From positions 1,497 through 43,221 of the forward strand of contig NZ_RAVT01000053.1 in assembly GCF_013464915.1 (NCBI RefSeq): DNA of 41,725 bases, in the 5' to 3' direction. A program made the translations under genes and the position numbers. Below, one piece after another: positions 24,380 through 32,952 of the stretch. Source of the DNA: Stenotrophomonas maltophilia. GTDB taxonomy: Bacteria; Pseudomonadota; Gammaproteobacteria; Xanthomonadales; Xanthomonadaceae. Under the pieces are notes generated by a model. The model did no database searches. It saw only the letters and a program-made list of their open reading frames with translations, and was not told the DNA's origin. The stretch's first letter is position 1, and every line of letters begins with the position of its first letter.

Positions 24380-26335
24380 CTATGACTTCAATCCAGCAAG
24401 CAGTGCCGAAAGTCCTTCAGACATTGAATTCTCGGCGTCTATCTGCTCTTTTCTTCGAACAACCTTATCAAGACTAATCAAATAATTCTCATTTCGCCAT
24501 TGATTCGATTTCCGAGAATGCGACAAACCCACCAAAGAAGGCATCATTTTTATGAATTTCTCCCGAAAATCCGCCTCCTGCGACAGAAGTTTATCTATAT
24601 CAAACCACTCCCCCTCTGGAAGCCACTCGAAGCCGTTAATGAAGCTAACATAATCTTCATCATTAGCATTCTCAAGCAGATCATCAATAAATAAATCAAG
24701 AAATGCAACGTCACTATTGAGGTCAAACTGAATCGGCCGAGCTTTTCTCACCCGGGCCTGTTCCGCGGAACTTAAAGAGGGGTCATCAAACTCAGGCTTA
24801 CCCGATGCCATTATTCTAAACTTACCAACAGCAAAGCGAAGCGAGCTGATGGCAATATCCCCCTCACCCTCAAGAATAGCTATAAATCTATTCAGAGCAG
24901 GAAGAACAACCTCCCGCCCAAACAACTGAGGATGCAAACTCCTCAGAAAATACATCACCTGAGAAAACTGATCGGCAGCCGGTGAAGATATTATCGACCT
25001 TACAAGGCTTGAGCCATTGTGAGAATTAGCCACAAAATCAGCGGCAAAATACTCGCCAATCGTCTTGTGAGAGAATTTCATTTCCGACCCGTCCCGAGAA
25101 AGCAGCGGGACTGCAACTAGTAAATCATCCAAGAAGTTCGCCGGGGACACCGGCGAAACCGCTGCAAAGCCGATGGCTCTCTCAATGTAACCTACTGCAT
25201 TCTGCTCCGTCATCCCTCCACTGGGTGGATCAGCAATAAGTAAGAATGCGAAAGCTCTGGTTAGCCGCCTAAAGCTATCAAATTCCAGCCCGGAGATCTT
25301 CTTCCTCGCAAAACCTCCTTTCGAGAGGTCATGCCCCTTGAACAAGGCAGCGTACAGATCATCATAGAAGCTTGATTCATTCGGGGATATTTCGCCATTA
25401 TGCCCAAATGAAATGTATAAAAGCGCAACTAATATTGGCTTTTCAAGAAAATGCTCAGGCAATTCATCCAGCCGATGAAGCAATCTAGCCCCAACATCGA
25501 TACCAGCAAACTGATCAAATCGATTGATCAAAGACGCAGCCTGAACCTTACTCAGCGGGAGAAAGTTAAAAATTTTCGAGCCTGCCATGATTGGCAGAGA
25601 AACTTCCGGACGAGAAGTTACAACGATCGATGCTGTATCCGCCTTAACGGATAGCTCTTCTATCTGAACACACAAGGACTGTCGCGCTTCAACAGGCACT
25701 TCGTCCAAACCATCCAAAACAATAAGAAATCTACCTACCGACAACAAGCTAAGAAAAAGCTCTCTGTCATACTTCTGATGAAGATCATCAAAATCCCGAG
25801 CAAGCGCTTCGAGGAGGCTTTCATTCTCTCCCACTCGGCGCAACTCAACGAAGATTGGGATTCGGTCCGAACTACTGACTTCCAGCATAGAAAGGTGCTT
25901 CACATAGGTAGACTTTCCCATGCCTGCACCATCAATTATGAAGCTACGAGTTCCTGGCCTCGTCAAATCCATCCAAAATATAGGTTTCGCCCCAGCCCGC
26001 TGGCGCCGAGACGCTGCAAAGTTCATTCGCGCTGTAACATCGACCAGCAAAAGCGGCTCATAAACCTCAGGCAACGGAACGGATCTCTGAGGAAATACAA
26101 GCGAAGTTACGCTAGAAATTCGTTTGAGAAGACGTCGAAGATATTTCTCTGAAGCATCTGCTAAACGAGCGGCTTCAACTCGTTTGTCGCGTTCTCTCGT
26201 ACGCGCCCAGCCCTTTACTTTCTCTAGTTTCGGCGCAAGCAGTGCATCGATGAATCCCGACGCAGGCTTTAACGCTTCTTTAGCCACGGGCAAAAGGTCG
26301 ACTGCAGTAACCATTTTATTGGGTATCTCAGACAT
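24380..26335 (-). CDS. NACHT-type STAND NTPase, candidate anti-phage protein
   Basis: A 651-aa protein. Residues 1-125 are a helical N-terminal region (PASGFIDALLAPKLEKVKGW and a charged coil). The NACHT NTPase follows: Walker A IIDGAGMGKST with K141, Walker B FLIVLDGLDEVP with D208 and the typical extra D211-E212, then VVTSRPE, and a winged-helix region ending MKFSHKTIGEYFAADFV (the FxHxxxxEYxAA signature of NACHT proteins). The C-terminal 250 residues are helical without visible LRR or TPR repeats, so the sensor is unusual. Bacterial NACHT proteins protect against phages. The gene is visibly A/T-rich and lies 76 bp beyond aceE; a terminator in that gap implies its own promoter or read-through. 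Confidence 0.85.
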   Translation of the reverse strand: MSEIPNKMVTAVDLLPVAKEALKPASGFIDALLAPKLEKVKGWARTRERDKRVEAARLADASEKYLRRLLKRISSVTSLVFPQRSVPLPEVYEPLLLVDVTARMNFAASRRQRAGAKPIFWMDLTRPGTRSFIIDGAGMGKSTYVKHLSMLEVSSSDRIPIFVELRRVGENESLLEALARDFDDLHQKYDRELFLSLLSVGRFLIVLDGLDEVPVEARQSLCVQIEELSVKADTASIVVTSRPEVSLPIMAGSKIFNFLPLSKVQAASLINRFDQFAGIDVGARLLHRLDELPEHFLEKPILVALLYISFGHNGEISPNESSFYDDLYAALFKGHDLSKGGFARKKISGLEFDSFRRLTRAFAFLLIADPPSGGMTEQNAVGYIERAIGFAAVSPVSPANFLDDLLVAVPLLSRDGSEMKFSHKTIGEYFAADFVANSHNGSSLVRSIISSPAADQFSQVMYFLRSLHPQLFGREVVLPALNRFIAILEGEGDIAISSLRFAVGKFRIMASGKPEFDDPSLSSAEQARVRKARPIQFDLNSDVAFLDLFIDDLLENANDEDYVSFINGFEWLPEGEWFDIDKLLSQEADFREKFIKMMPSLVGLSHSRKSNQWRNENYLISLDKVVRRKEQIDAENSMSEGLSALLAGLKS

Positions 26336-26365
26336 GAAGTTAGAAACTCACGCTCCCCACAACAA

Positions 26366-26390
26366 CGCGGAGCGGCGACCCCGCTCCGCG
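26366..26390 (-). terminator. aceE terminator
   Basis: A perfect 10-bp stem CGCGGAGCGG/CCGCTCCGCG with a 5-nt loop, 22 bp after the aceE stop on the minus strand, followed by a T-rich stretch (TTGTTGT). It sits between aceE and the NACHT gene. Confidence 0.7.
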
Positions 26391-26411
26391 GACCACTTAA
26401 CTATCTAGCAA

Positions 26412-29099
26412 TCAAACCCCAACAGGATTAGCCTTCTCCGGATCAATCTTGTACTGCTTGATCGCCCGGGCCACATCCTTCCCGGTCATCTTCCCGTCCT
26501 TAGCCAGCGCCGCAATCGCGGCATGCGCGATGTAGTACCGGTCAACCTCAAAGAACCGGCGCAGGTTCGCACGCGTATCCGAACGGCCGAAGCCATCCGT
26601 ACCCAGCACCGTGTACGACATCGGCACGAACGCACGGATCTGGTCCGCATACGCACGCACGTAGTCGGTGGCGGCAATCGCCGGGCCCTGGCGGCCTTCC
26701 AGCAGCTCGGTCACGTAGGCCTTGCGCTGCTCACCTTCCGGATGCAGGCGGTTGGCACGTTCCACGTCGAAACCATCGCGGCGCAGTTCGTTGAAGCTCG
26801 GGCAGCTCCAGATATCAGCGGTCACGCCGAAGTCCTTGTCCAGCAGCTCGGCGGCGGCAATGGCTTCGCGCAGGATGGTGCCCGAACCCAGCAGCTGCAC
26901 GCGCAGCTCGCCCTTCTTCGGCTTGCCGGCGTCGGTCAGCAGGTACATGCCCTTGACGATGCCTTCGGCCGCGCCTTCCGGCATTTCCGGGTGGGTGTAG
27001 TTCTCGTTCATCAGGGTGACGTAGTAATACTCGTCCACCTGGTCTTCCATCATGCGCTTGGTGCCGTGCTGCAGCACCACGGTCACTTCGAAGCCGAAGG
27101 TCGGGTCGTAGCTGCGCACGTTCGGAATGCCACCGGCCACCAGATGGCTGAAGCCATCTTCGTGCTGCAGGCCTTCACCGTTCAGCGTGGTGCGGCCGGC
27201 GGTGCCACCCAGCAGGAAGCCGCGGGTACGCATGTCGGCGGCCTGCCAGGCGATGTCGCCCACGCGCTGGAAGCCGAACATCGAGTAGTAGATGTAGAAC
27301 GGCAGCATCGGCACATTGCTGACCGAGTAGCTGGTACCGGCGGCCATCCACGAGCTGATCGCACCCGGCTCGCTGATGCCCTGCTGCAGCACCTGGCCGC
27401 TCTGGTCTTCGCGGTAGAACATCAGCTGGTCGGCGTCGACCGGCTTGTACTTCTGGCCGAACGGCGCGTAGATGCCGATCTGGCGGAACAGGCCTTCCAT
27501 ACCGAAGGTACGGGCTTCGTCGGCCACGATCGGCACGATGTGCGGGCCCAGTTCCTTGTCGCGCAGGGTGATGTTCAGGCTCTGCACGAAGGCCATGGTG
27601 GTGGAGTAGCTGCGCTCGCCGCTGCTCTTCAACAGGCGGTCGTAGGCTTCCAGCTTCGGCGCCACGAAGGTCTTGTCGGCCTTGCGGCGGCGCTGCGGCA
27701 GGTAACCGCCCAGCGCGGCACGGCGTTCCTGCAGGTACTGCACTTCCGGCGAATCCGGGCCCGGGTGGTAGAACGGCACCTGGCCGTCGGCCAGCTGCGC
27801 GTCGGTCACCGGAATGTTGAAGCGGTCGCGGAAGTGGCGCACGGCTTCGTCGTCCAGCTTCTTGGTCTGGTGGGTCGGGTTCAGCGCTTCACCGGCGCTG
27901 CCCATGCCGTAACCCTTCACGGTCTTGGCCAGGATGACGGTCGGCATGCCCTTGGTGTTCACGGCCTGGTGGTAGGCGGCGTACACCTTGTGCGGGTCGT
28001 GGCCACCACGGTTCAGGCGCCAGATGTCGTCGTCGCTCAGGCCGGCCACCATCGCAGCGGTTTCCGGGTACTTGCCGAAGAAATGCTCGCGGGTATACGC
28101 GCCGCCGAAGGCCTTGCAGTTCTGGTACTCGCCGTCGACGGTTTCCATCATCAGCTTCTTCAGGACGCCGTCGCTGTCCTTGGCCAGCAGGGCATCCCAG
28201 TAACCGCCCCACAGCAGCTTGATCACGTTCCAGCCGCCGCCACGGAACACGCCTTCCAGTTCCTGGATGATCTTGCCGTTGCCGCGCACCGGACCGTCCA
28301 GGCGCTGCAGGTTGCAGTTCACCACGAAGATCAGGTTGTCCAGGCCTTCACGGCCGGCCAGGGCGATGGCACCCAGGGTTTCCGGCTCGTCGCTCTCGCC
28401 GTCGCCGATGAAGCACCACACCTTGCGATCGGACTTCTCGATCAGGCCACGGTTTTCCAGGTAGCGCATGAACTGCGCCTGGTAGATGGCGGCCAGCGGG
28501 CCCAGGCCCATCGACACGGTCGGGGTCTGCCAGTATTCCGGCATCAGCCACGGGTGCGGGTACGAGGACAGGCCACCGCCGTCCACTTCCATGCGGAACT
28601 TGTCCAGCTGCTCTTCGCTGATGCGGCCTTCCAGGAAGGAACGCGCATAGATGCCCGGGGCGCTGTGGCCCTGGATGAACAGCAGGTCGCCCGGATGGCT
28701 TTCGCTCGGGGCGCGCCAGAAGTGGTTGAAGCCCACGTCGTACAGGGTGGCGCCGGAGGCGAACGAGGCGATGTGGCCGCCCAGGTCACCCGGCTTGCGG
28801 TTGGCGCGCACCACGGTGGCCATCGCGTTCCAGCGGATGATCGAACGGATGCGCCATTCCAGCTCGGCATTGCCCGGGCTCTTGGCCTCGAGCTGCGGCT
28901 CGATGGTGTTGACGTACTCGGTGGTGGGAGAGAACGGCAGGTAGGCGCCCGAACGACGGGTCAGTTCCACCATGCCTTCCAGCAGCTGATGCGCGCGCTC
29001 GGAGCCCTCGACATCAATAACGGCCTTCAACGACTCGATCCACTCCTGGGTTTCCACAGGATTCGGGTCGTTGTTCAGCACCTCGTTCAACCAGTTCAT
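26412..29099 (-). CDS. aceE: Pyruvate dehydrogenase E1, homodimeric type
   Basis: An 895-aa protein, close to the 887 aa of the E. coli enzyme, which decarboxylates pyruvate with thiamine diphosphate and passes the acetyl group to the E2 lipoyl domain. The ThDP/Mg motif is clear: GDGESDEPE starting at residue 232 and NCN at 261-263. QGHSAPGIYAR (from 143) and HPWLMPEYWQTPTVSMGLG are family hallmarks. The start at 29099 (MNWLNEVLNNDPNPVETQEW) has GGGAG 6 bases upstream; starts at 29111 and 29123 are less likely. aceF is not next to it: the downstream neighbour is the NACHT gene. Confidence 0.97.
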   Translation of the reverse strand: MNWLNEVLNNDPNPVETQEWIESLKAVIDVEGSERAHQLLEGMVELTRRSGAYLPFSPTTEYVNTIEPQLEAKSPGNAELEWRIRSIIRWNAMATVVRANRKPGDLGGHIASFASGATLYDVGFNHFWRAPSESHPGDLLFIQGHSAPGIYARSFLEGRISEEQLDKFRMEVDGGGLSSYPHPWLMPEYWQTPTVSMGLGPLAAIYQAQFMRYLENRGLIEKSDRKVWCFIGDGESDEPETLGAIALAGREGLDNLIFVVNCNLQRLDGPVRGNGKIIQELEGVFRGGGWNVIKLLWGGYWDALLAKDSDGVLKKLMMETVDGEYQNCKAFGGAYTREHFFGKYPETAAMVAGLSDDDIWRLNRGGHDPHKVYAAYHQAVNTKGMPTVILAKTVKGYGMGSAGEALNPTHQTKKLDDEAVRHFRDRFNIPVTDAQLADGQVPFYHPGPDSPEVQYLQERRAALGGYLPQRRRKADKTFVAPKLEAYDRLLKSSGERSYSTTMAFVQSLNITLRDKELGPHIVPIVADEARTFGMEGLFRQIGIYAPFGQKYKPVDADQLMFYREDQSGQVLQQGISEPGAISSWMAAGTSYSVSNVPMLPFYIYYSMFGFQRVGDIAWQAADMRTRGFLLGGTAGRTTLNGEGLQHEDGFSHLVAGGIPNVRSYDPTFGFEVTVVLQHGTKRMMEDQVDEYYYVTLMNENYTHPEMPEGAAEGIVKGMYLLTDAGKPKKGELRVQLLGSGTILREAIAAAELLDKDFGVTADIWSCPSFNELRRDGFDVERANRLHPEGEQRKAYVTELLEGRQGPAIAATDYVRAYADQIRAFVPMSYTVLGTDGFGRSDTRANLRRFFEVDRYYIAHAAIAALAKDGKMTGKDVARAIKQYKIDPEKANPVGV

Positions 29100-29123
29100 T
29101 AGCGCTCCCATAACCGCACGCAC

Positions 29124-29500
29124 GCGCGCGACTGTTGTATAGATTTCTAGACCGCAAAGTGTAGCGCACCAAGGGCTTTCGTCACTTGGCTACGCAGGCG
29201 TATGGATGCAACCGGCCAGTGTCCGCAAGGGGCTTGCACGTCCCGGTGAAGGCCCTGCGGCGGGCCGTGGCGGCTGCGCGGGCTGTCGCTTGCGGGCTGC
29301 TGCGCCCATGTGCAGGACGCAGTGTTACCGCTGCCGATGACGGTTGTAGGGCAACTCCGGCGCCGCCGTAGGGGCGGTTCGGGCGGCGCTACTGAACCGG
29401 CGACAACATGTCGCACCTGCCTCTGGATCTGTGCCGGTCGTGGGCCCAGGGTGGCCCGCGAGTGATGGGCCCGGTGGCCCTGCTCCCTTCCACAGCATCG
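29124..29500. other. Region between aceE and the PadR gene, possible RNA
   Basis: The aceE promoter must lie at the left end, where an imperfect inverted repeat occurs at 29161-29192 (GTAG, CCAAG, then CTTGG, CTAC). Further right are two similar GGGCCC...GGCCC hairpin-type segments (29449-29482) that lead into a terminator at 29503-29530. No protein-coding gene is convincing. Confidence 0.4.
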
Positions 29501-29502
29501 CC

Positions 29503-29530
29503 GGGGCGCCTCGCAAGGGGCGCCCCTTTT
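29503..29530 (+). terminator. Orphan Rho-independent terminator
   Basis: An 8-bp stem GGGGCGCC/GGCGCCCC with an 8-nt loop directly followed by TTTT, oriented to the plus strand. No plus-strand gene ends nearby (aceE runs the other way), so it may end a small RNA transcribed from within 29150-29500. Confidence 0.55.
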
Positions 29531-29603
29531 GCTGCGCGCGGCCAGCCGTGGCCCAAAACAGAGCTGCTTGTGGCCGGATCGATGATTGTCGGCTTCGGCA
29601 TAT

Positions 29604-29640
29604 CGATATATCGTTTGCACACTCGTTTACCGATATATCG
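29604..29640 (+). promoter_or_regulatory. Twin palindromic operators of the PadR regulator
   Basis: CGATATATCG occurs twice, at 29604-29613 and 29631-29640, exactly 27 bp apart. The second ends 2 bp before the PadR start codon. The A/T-rich palindromes stand out in GC-rich DNA and are well placed to let the PadR protein repress its own gene and the reductase gene behind it. The arrangement recalls the YqjI boxes of E. coli. Confidence 0.75.
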
Positions 29641-29642
29641 AA

Positions 29643-30203
29643 ATGAGCCGTACCCCTTCTCCCAGAGCCCGTTCCCCCGACCCGGCGGTACCGCGCCGCA
29701 ACGGCCAGCCGCGGGTGCTCAGCCGCGGCGACCTGCGCCTGCTGGTGCTGGCCCTGATCGGCGAACAGCCGCGCCATGGCTACGAGCTGATGCAGCTGAT
29801 CAGCAACCAGTTCATGCAGGCCTATACGCCCAGCGCCGGCACCATGTACCCGCTGCTGGCCAGCTTCGAGCAGGCCGGCTGGATCGAGGCCGAGGAAGTG
29901 GATGGCAAGCGGATCTTCCGCATCACCACCGCCGGCGAGTTCGAGCTGAAGGTGCAGCGCACCCAGGTGCGCCTGGCGCAGCGACGCGCCTTCGACCGTG
30001 CCCGCGAGATCACCAAGGCCTCGCTGCCGCCGCCGCTGGCCACTGCCCTGCGCGAGTTCAAGCGGGCGCTGGTGCACCACCACGGCCGCTGGGCCGAGGG
30101 CGAGGCGGAAGAAGTTGCGGCGCTGCTGACGCGGGCATCCGCGCTGCTCAACGGTACGGCCGGTAGCGAGAGCCAACCCTTTTCAACGACCCAGCCAGAC
30201 TGA
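29643..30203 (+). CDS. PadR-family regulator (YqjI-like)
   Basis: A 186-aa regulator. After a basic, disordered N-terminus (about 25 residues, rich in Pro and Arg) comes the PadR winged helix: LRLLVLALIGEQPRHGYELM, then AYTPSAGTMYPLLASFEQAGWIEAEEVDGKRIFRITTAGE, the most conserved stretch of the family. A C-terminal dimerisation helix follows. E. coli YqjI is the nearest type: it controls the ferric reductase yqjH and responds to nickel, but this protein lacks the His-rich N-terminus, so metal sensing is not evident. ATG 29643 is chosen over the upstream frame because that frame runs through the operators. Confidence 0.85.
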   Translation: MSRTPSPRARSPDPAVPRRNGQPRVLSRGDLRLLVLALIGEQPRHGYELMQLISNQFMQAYTPSAGTMYPLLASFEQAGWIEAEEVDGKRIFRITTAGEFELKVQRTQVRLAQRRAFDRAREITKASLPPPLATALREFKRALVHHHGRWAEGEAEEVAALLTRASALLNGTAGSESQPFSTTQPD

Positions 30204-30263
30204 CTCCAGCCAGGTCGCCCCTACGCCGCGCGCCCCCCGCGCGACACCTTTACAGGTATCCCC

Positions 30264-31061
30264 ATGACCGAACACAACAACACGCGCCTGCGCCTGGATG
30301 TGCGCTTCCGTGAACTGACCGTGCTGCGCACCGAAGAGGTCACCCCGCACATGCGCCGCATCGTGCTGGGTGGCGCCGAGCTGGCCGGTTTCGATTCGCC
30401 CGGCGCCGACGACCACATCAAGCTGTTCTTCCCCAATGCCAGCGGCGAGATGGTGCTGCCGGTGCTGACCGCCGAAGGCCGCAGCTACCCGGCCGGCAAG
30501 GAGCCCTCACCGGCCCGCGACTACACGCCGCGCTGGTGGGACCACGAAACCGGCGAGCTGGCCATCGACTTCGTGCTGCACGACCAGGGCATTGCCGGGC
30601 CGTGGGCCGAGCAGGCCCAGGCGGGCGACATGCTGGTGATCGGCGGCCCGCGCGGCTCGTTCGTGGTGGCCGACAGCTTTGATGCCTATGTGCTGATCGG
30701 CGATGAAACTGCGCTGCCGGCCATCGCCCGCTGGCTGGACGTGCTGCCGGACGGTGCCGAGGTGCAGGCCTTCATCGAAGTGAGCGACGAAGCCGAACGC
30801 CAGGACCTGCCGCAGTACGAGAACGTGCGCATCCACTGGCTGGAGCGCAACGGCTTCCCGGCGGCGACCAGCACCCTGCTGGAAGACATGCTGACCGACT
30901 TCGAAGCACCGGACGGCGACGTCTTCTACTGGATCGCCACCGAATCGCGCCGCGCCCGCATGATGCGCAAGTTCATCGAAGGCCACCTGGGCGTGCCGCG
31001 CGACTGGATTCGTTCCACCGGCTACTGGAAGGCCCACCCGGACGAAACCGACGGCGATTGA
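30264..31061 (+). CDS. yqjH: Siderophore-interacting NADPH-dependent ferric reductase
   Basis: A 265-aa flavoprotein of the SIP/ViuB family. The FAD-binding half has MRRIVLGGAELAGF, ADDHIKLFFP and RDYTPRWWD (the RxYT flavin motif). The NAD(P)H-binding half has GDETALPAIARWLD and FYWIATESRRARMMRKFIE, and the protein ends IRSTGYWKAHPDE, the typical SIP end. It releases iron from ferric siderophores in the cytoplasm. It lies 60 bp after the PadR gene on the same strand, probably in one operon under the twin operators. Confidence 0.9.
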   Translation: MTEHNNTRLRLDVRFRELTVLRTEEVTPHMRRIVLGGAELAGFDSPGADDHIKLFFPNASGEMVLPVLTAEGRSYPAGKEPSPARDYTPRWWDHETGELAIDFVLHDQGIAGPWAEQAQAGDMLVIGGPRGSFVVADSFDAYVLIGDETALPAIARWLDVLPDGAEVQAFIEVSDEAERQDLPQYENVRIHWLERNGFPAATSTLLEDMLTDFEAPDGDVFYWIATESRRARMMRKFIEGHLGVPRDWIRSTGYWKAHPDETDGD

Positions 31062-31108
31062 CCAAGAGATGGCGGATGCGGACCGTTGGTCCGCCCGCCC
31101 TCCGATGG

Positions 31109-31185
31109 GTAGTGCCGGCCGCTGGCCGGCAACCTCATGAACCTTTGGCAGGAACCCGCAGCTGCCGGCCAGCGGCCGGCACTAC
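31109..31185. repeat. SMAG facing pair, copy 1
   Basis: GTAGTGCCGGCC/GGCCGGCAC arms at both ends, from GTAG at 31109 to CTAC at 31185. Almost identical to 31329-31405. Confidence 0.88.
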
Positions 31186-31245
31186 CACGCTGGACGCCGC
31201 CCGCAGCGCGATGATCAGCAGCGGCAGCAGCCCGAAATCCGCACG
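31186..31245 (-). pseudogene. Duplicated scrap of the 277-aa membrane protein gene end
   Basis: Read on the minus strand this translates FGLLPLLIIALRAASSVVVP, then runs into SMAG copy 1, like the real gene end FGLLLPLLVIALLVAL with SSAVVP before SMAG copy 2. Segments between are deleted. It is the decayed half of a tandem duplication. Confidence 0.6.
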
Positions 31246-31263
31246 CATCGCGCTGCGCGCGAT

Positions 31264-31287
31264 GAGTCGAGCATGGCTCGACTCTAC
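31264..31287. repeat. SMAG single unit
   Basis: GAGTCGAGC-ATG-GCTCGACTC followed by TAC: a 9-bp stem of another SMAG arm type between the two facing pairs. Confidence 0.75.
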
Positions 31288-31328
31288 AGGGGCTACGCCG
31301 CCGCTCATGCACCTTCTTGCCTGGCTGG

Positions 31329-31405
31329 GTAGTGCCGGCCGCTGGCCGGCAACCTCATGAACCCTCGGCAGGAACCTGCAGCTGCCGGCCAGCGGCCGGC
31401 ACTAC
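31329..31405. repeat. SMAG facing pair, copy 2
   Basis: Same layout as 31109-31185. The right half overlaps the end of the minus-strand membrane protein gene and encodes its last 16 residues. Confidence 0.88.
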
Positions 31406-32188
31406 CGCGCTGGACACCACCTGCCGCGTCCACCCGAACCGCTGCGCGGCCCAGATCTCCAGCGCCACCAGCAGCGCGATGACCAACAGCGGCAACAGCA
31501 GCCCGAAGTACACACCCGGCATCATGCCGTTGATCTGCGCCTTCACCAGCCGCAGCACGCCACGGGTGTGCAGCAGCTCATCCACATGCATGGTCAGCGC
31601 TTCGCGCACCACCTTCGGCTCGAGGCCGATCGTGCCGGCCTTGTCCACCAGCGTGTCTTCCACCATGCCGCGCAGCAGGCCTTCGCGCACCTTGCCGATC
31701 ACCCATCCCGCACCACGCGCCAGCGGGCCATCGCCAAGACGGTCCAGGCCGGGCAGCGGGTGTTCGCTCAGATAAGCCGAGGCGATGGTGTCGGCCACAT
31801 CGCCCACCGTGCCCTGGCTGCGCAATGCCTCGCGCATGCGCGGGTCGTCCAGTGAATCGGTGAAGCCTTCGCTCCAGCCTTCCACCAGGGTCTGCAGATG
31901 CGGCTGGAAATGATCGAGCTGCTTGAACAGCGCGCGGTGCGCACCGGCGGTGAAGCCCAGCTGCAGGCCGAAGAAGGCGGTGGCCAGCGGCAGCAGCACC
32001 ACGTAGCTGGCCAGCAGCCAGTGATGCCAGCGCTTGCGCCGCTGCAGCCAGCCGCGGCGGTGCAGCCCGCGCCAGGCGAGGATGCCCAGCACCAGGCCAA
32101 GCAGCGTGCCGAGCACGCTGCCGCCCAGCAGATCGAGCACGCTCAGGCCCGTCCAGAATTCGTTCAACCAGTACTGCGCGTCCTGCAT
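31355..32188 (-). CDS. Membrane protein with SMAG-derived C-terminus
   Basis: A 277-aa protein with three membrane helices (about 16-40, 55-78 and 225-250) and a helical domain of about 140 residues between helices 2 and 3. That domain has a string of repeated acidic/hydrophobic helices (HFQPHLQTLVEGWSEGFTD; DVADTIASAYLSEHP; GWVIGKVREGLLRGMVEDTL). Family not recognised. The start MQDAQYW at 32188 is preferred over the frame to 32263, which runs into a SMAG element. The final 16 residues ([16 protein letters not shown]) and the stop are encoded by SMAG DNA, so the native end has been replaced. Confidence 0.68.
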   Translation of the reverse strand: MQDAQYWLNEFWTGLSVLDLLGGSVLGTLLGLVLGILAWRGLHRRGWLQRRKRWHHWLLASYVVLLPLATAFFGLQLGFTAGAHRALFKQLDHFQPHLQTLVEGWSEGFTDSLDDPRMREALRSQGTVGDVADTIASAYLSEHPLPGLDRLGDGPLARGAGWVIGKVREGLLRGMVEDTLVDKAGTIGLEPKVVREALTMHVDELLHTRGVLRLVKAQINGMMPGVYFGLLLPLLVIALLVALEIWAAQRFGWTRQVVSSAVVPAAGRQLQVPAEGS

Positions 32189-32222
32189 GGTCTTCCTTCC
32201 GTGGGTGGTACAGCGGGCCATT

Positions 32223-32312
32223 GTAGAGCCGAGCCCACGCTCGGCTGCTTTTCGTTCCGCCATCGGAGAACCCTCGCGCTGCGCGCGATGAGCCGAGCAT
32301 GGGCTCGGCTCT
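32223..32312. repeat. SMAG facing pair
   Basis: GTAGAGCCGAGC...GCTCGGCT at the left and AGCCGAGC...GCTCGGCTCTAC at the right, about 90 bp in all, separating the membrane protein gene from the 133-aa gene. Confidence 0.88.
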
Positions 32313-32396
32313 ACAGGGATTCCGCCGCCCGGTTCAACGCATCAGCCGGCAAGCAATGCGACAATCGCGCTCCTTTCCTGCAGCAACGAGGCCCAC

Positions 32397-32798
32397 ATGG
32401 CCAAACTGACCCTGGCCAGCGTGGACGCGCTGCGTACCCGCTTCGCCGATGACGCCGCCTGCGATGCGGCCCTGGCCGCTTTCGCCGACACCGCCGCACT
32501 GCGCGCGCCGCTGCGCGAGCTGGTGGAGGCACAGCACCGCTACCTGCAGGCCGAGTTCGAAGTGGCGCAGGTGGCTGATGTGCTGCGCCGCGACCAGAAG
32601 TACGCGCCGGTGGGCCGCCCGTCGGTGCATATCGTGCAGCTGCGCAAGCAGCAGGCTGCGACCAAGCAGGCGGCGCTGATCGCCCGCCAGGTGGTGGCGC
32701 AGGCCGCGCAGACCTTCGTGCGCGTGAGTGGCATGACAGTGAAGGCCAAGCAGAGCCCGAGCGAAGCGTGCGTGGCATGGTTGGGCGCGCTGCGCTGA
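32397..32798 (+). CDS. Helical protein of unknown function, 133 aa
   Basis: MAKLTLASVDALRTRFADDA onward: a fully helical Ala/Arg/Gln-rich cytoplasmic protein without signal or membrane segment. Includes AEFEVAQVADVLRRDQKYAP and a Lys/Gln-rich helix (LRKQQAATKQAALIARQVV). Unrecognised. It is a lone gene between SMAG elements. The Gln/Ala-rich composition suggests a coiled coil or a nucleic-acid partner, but nothing proves this. Confidence 0.6.
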   Translation: MAKLTLASVDALRTRFADDAACDAALAAFADTAALRAPLRELVEAQHRYLQAEFEVAQVADVLRRDQKYAPVGRPSVHIVQLRKQQAATKQAALIARQVVAQAAQTFVRVSGMTVKAKQSPSEACVAWLGALR

Positions 32799-32833
32799 GC
32801 ACGCCCCGCACGATGTGATGGAACCGAGCAGCG

Positions 32834-32918
32834 GTAGAGTCGACTGTTGGTCGACTCGCGCGCGCAGCGCGGGGTTCTGGCATCCCGCGAAGAGCCGTCG
32901 ACTAACAGTCGACTCTAC
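32834..32918. repeat. SMAG facing pair (GTCGAC arm type)
   Basis: GTAGAGTCGACTG...GTCGACT and the inverted partner AGTCGACTCTAC. The same arm type recurs at 35517-35736. Confidence 0.88.
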
Positions 32919-32952
32919 CAAAGCGAATTCCGGCCGCCATGACAAGGCGTGC

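Noticed and set aside
26523..29102. 859-aa open frame on the plus strand
   Set aside because: It is the antisense shadow of aceE, whose high GC keeps other frames open. No ribosome site and no protein motif.
31109..31405. CRISPR-like repeats
   Set aside because: The repeated units are GTAG/CTAC palindromes in facing pairs with no regular unique spacers and no cas genes; they are SMAG/REP elements.
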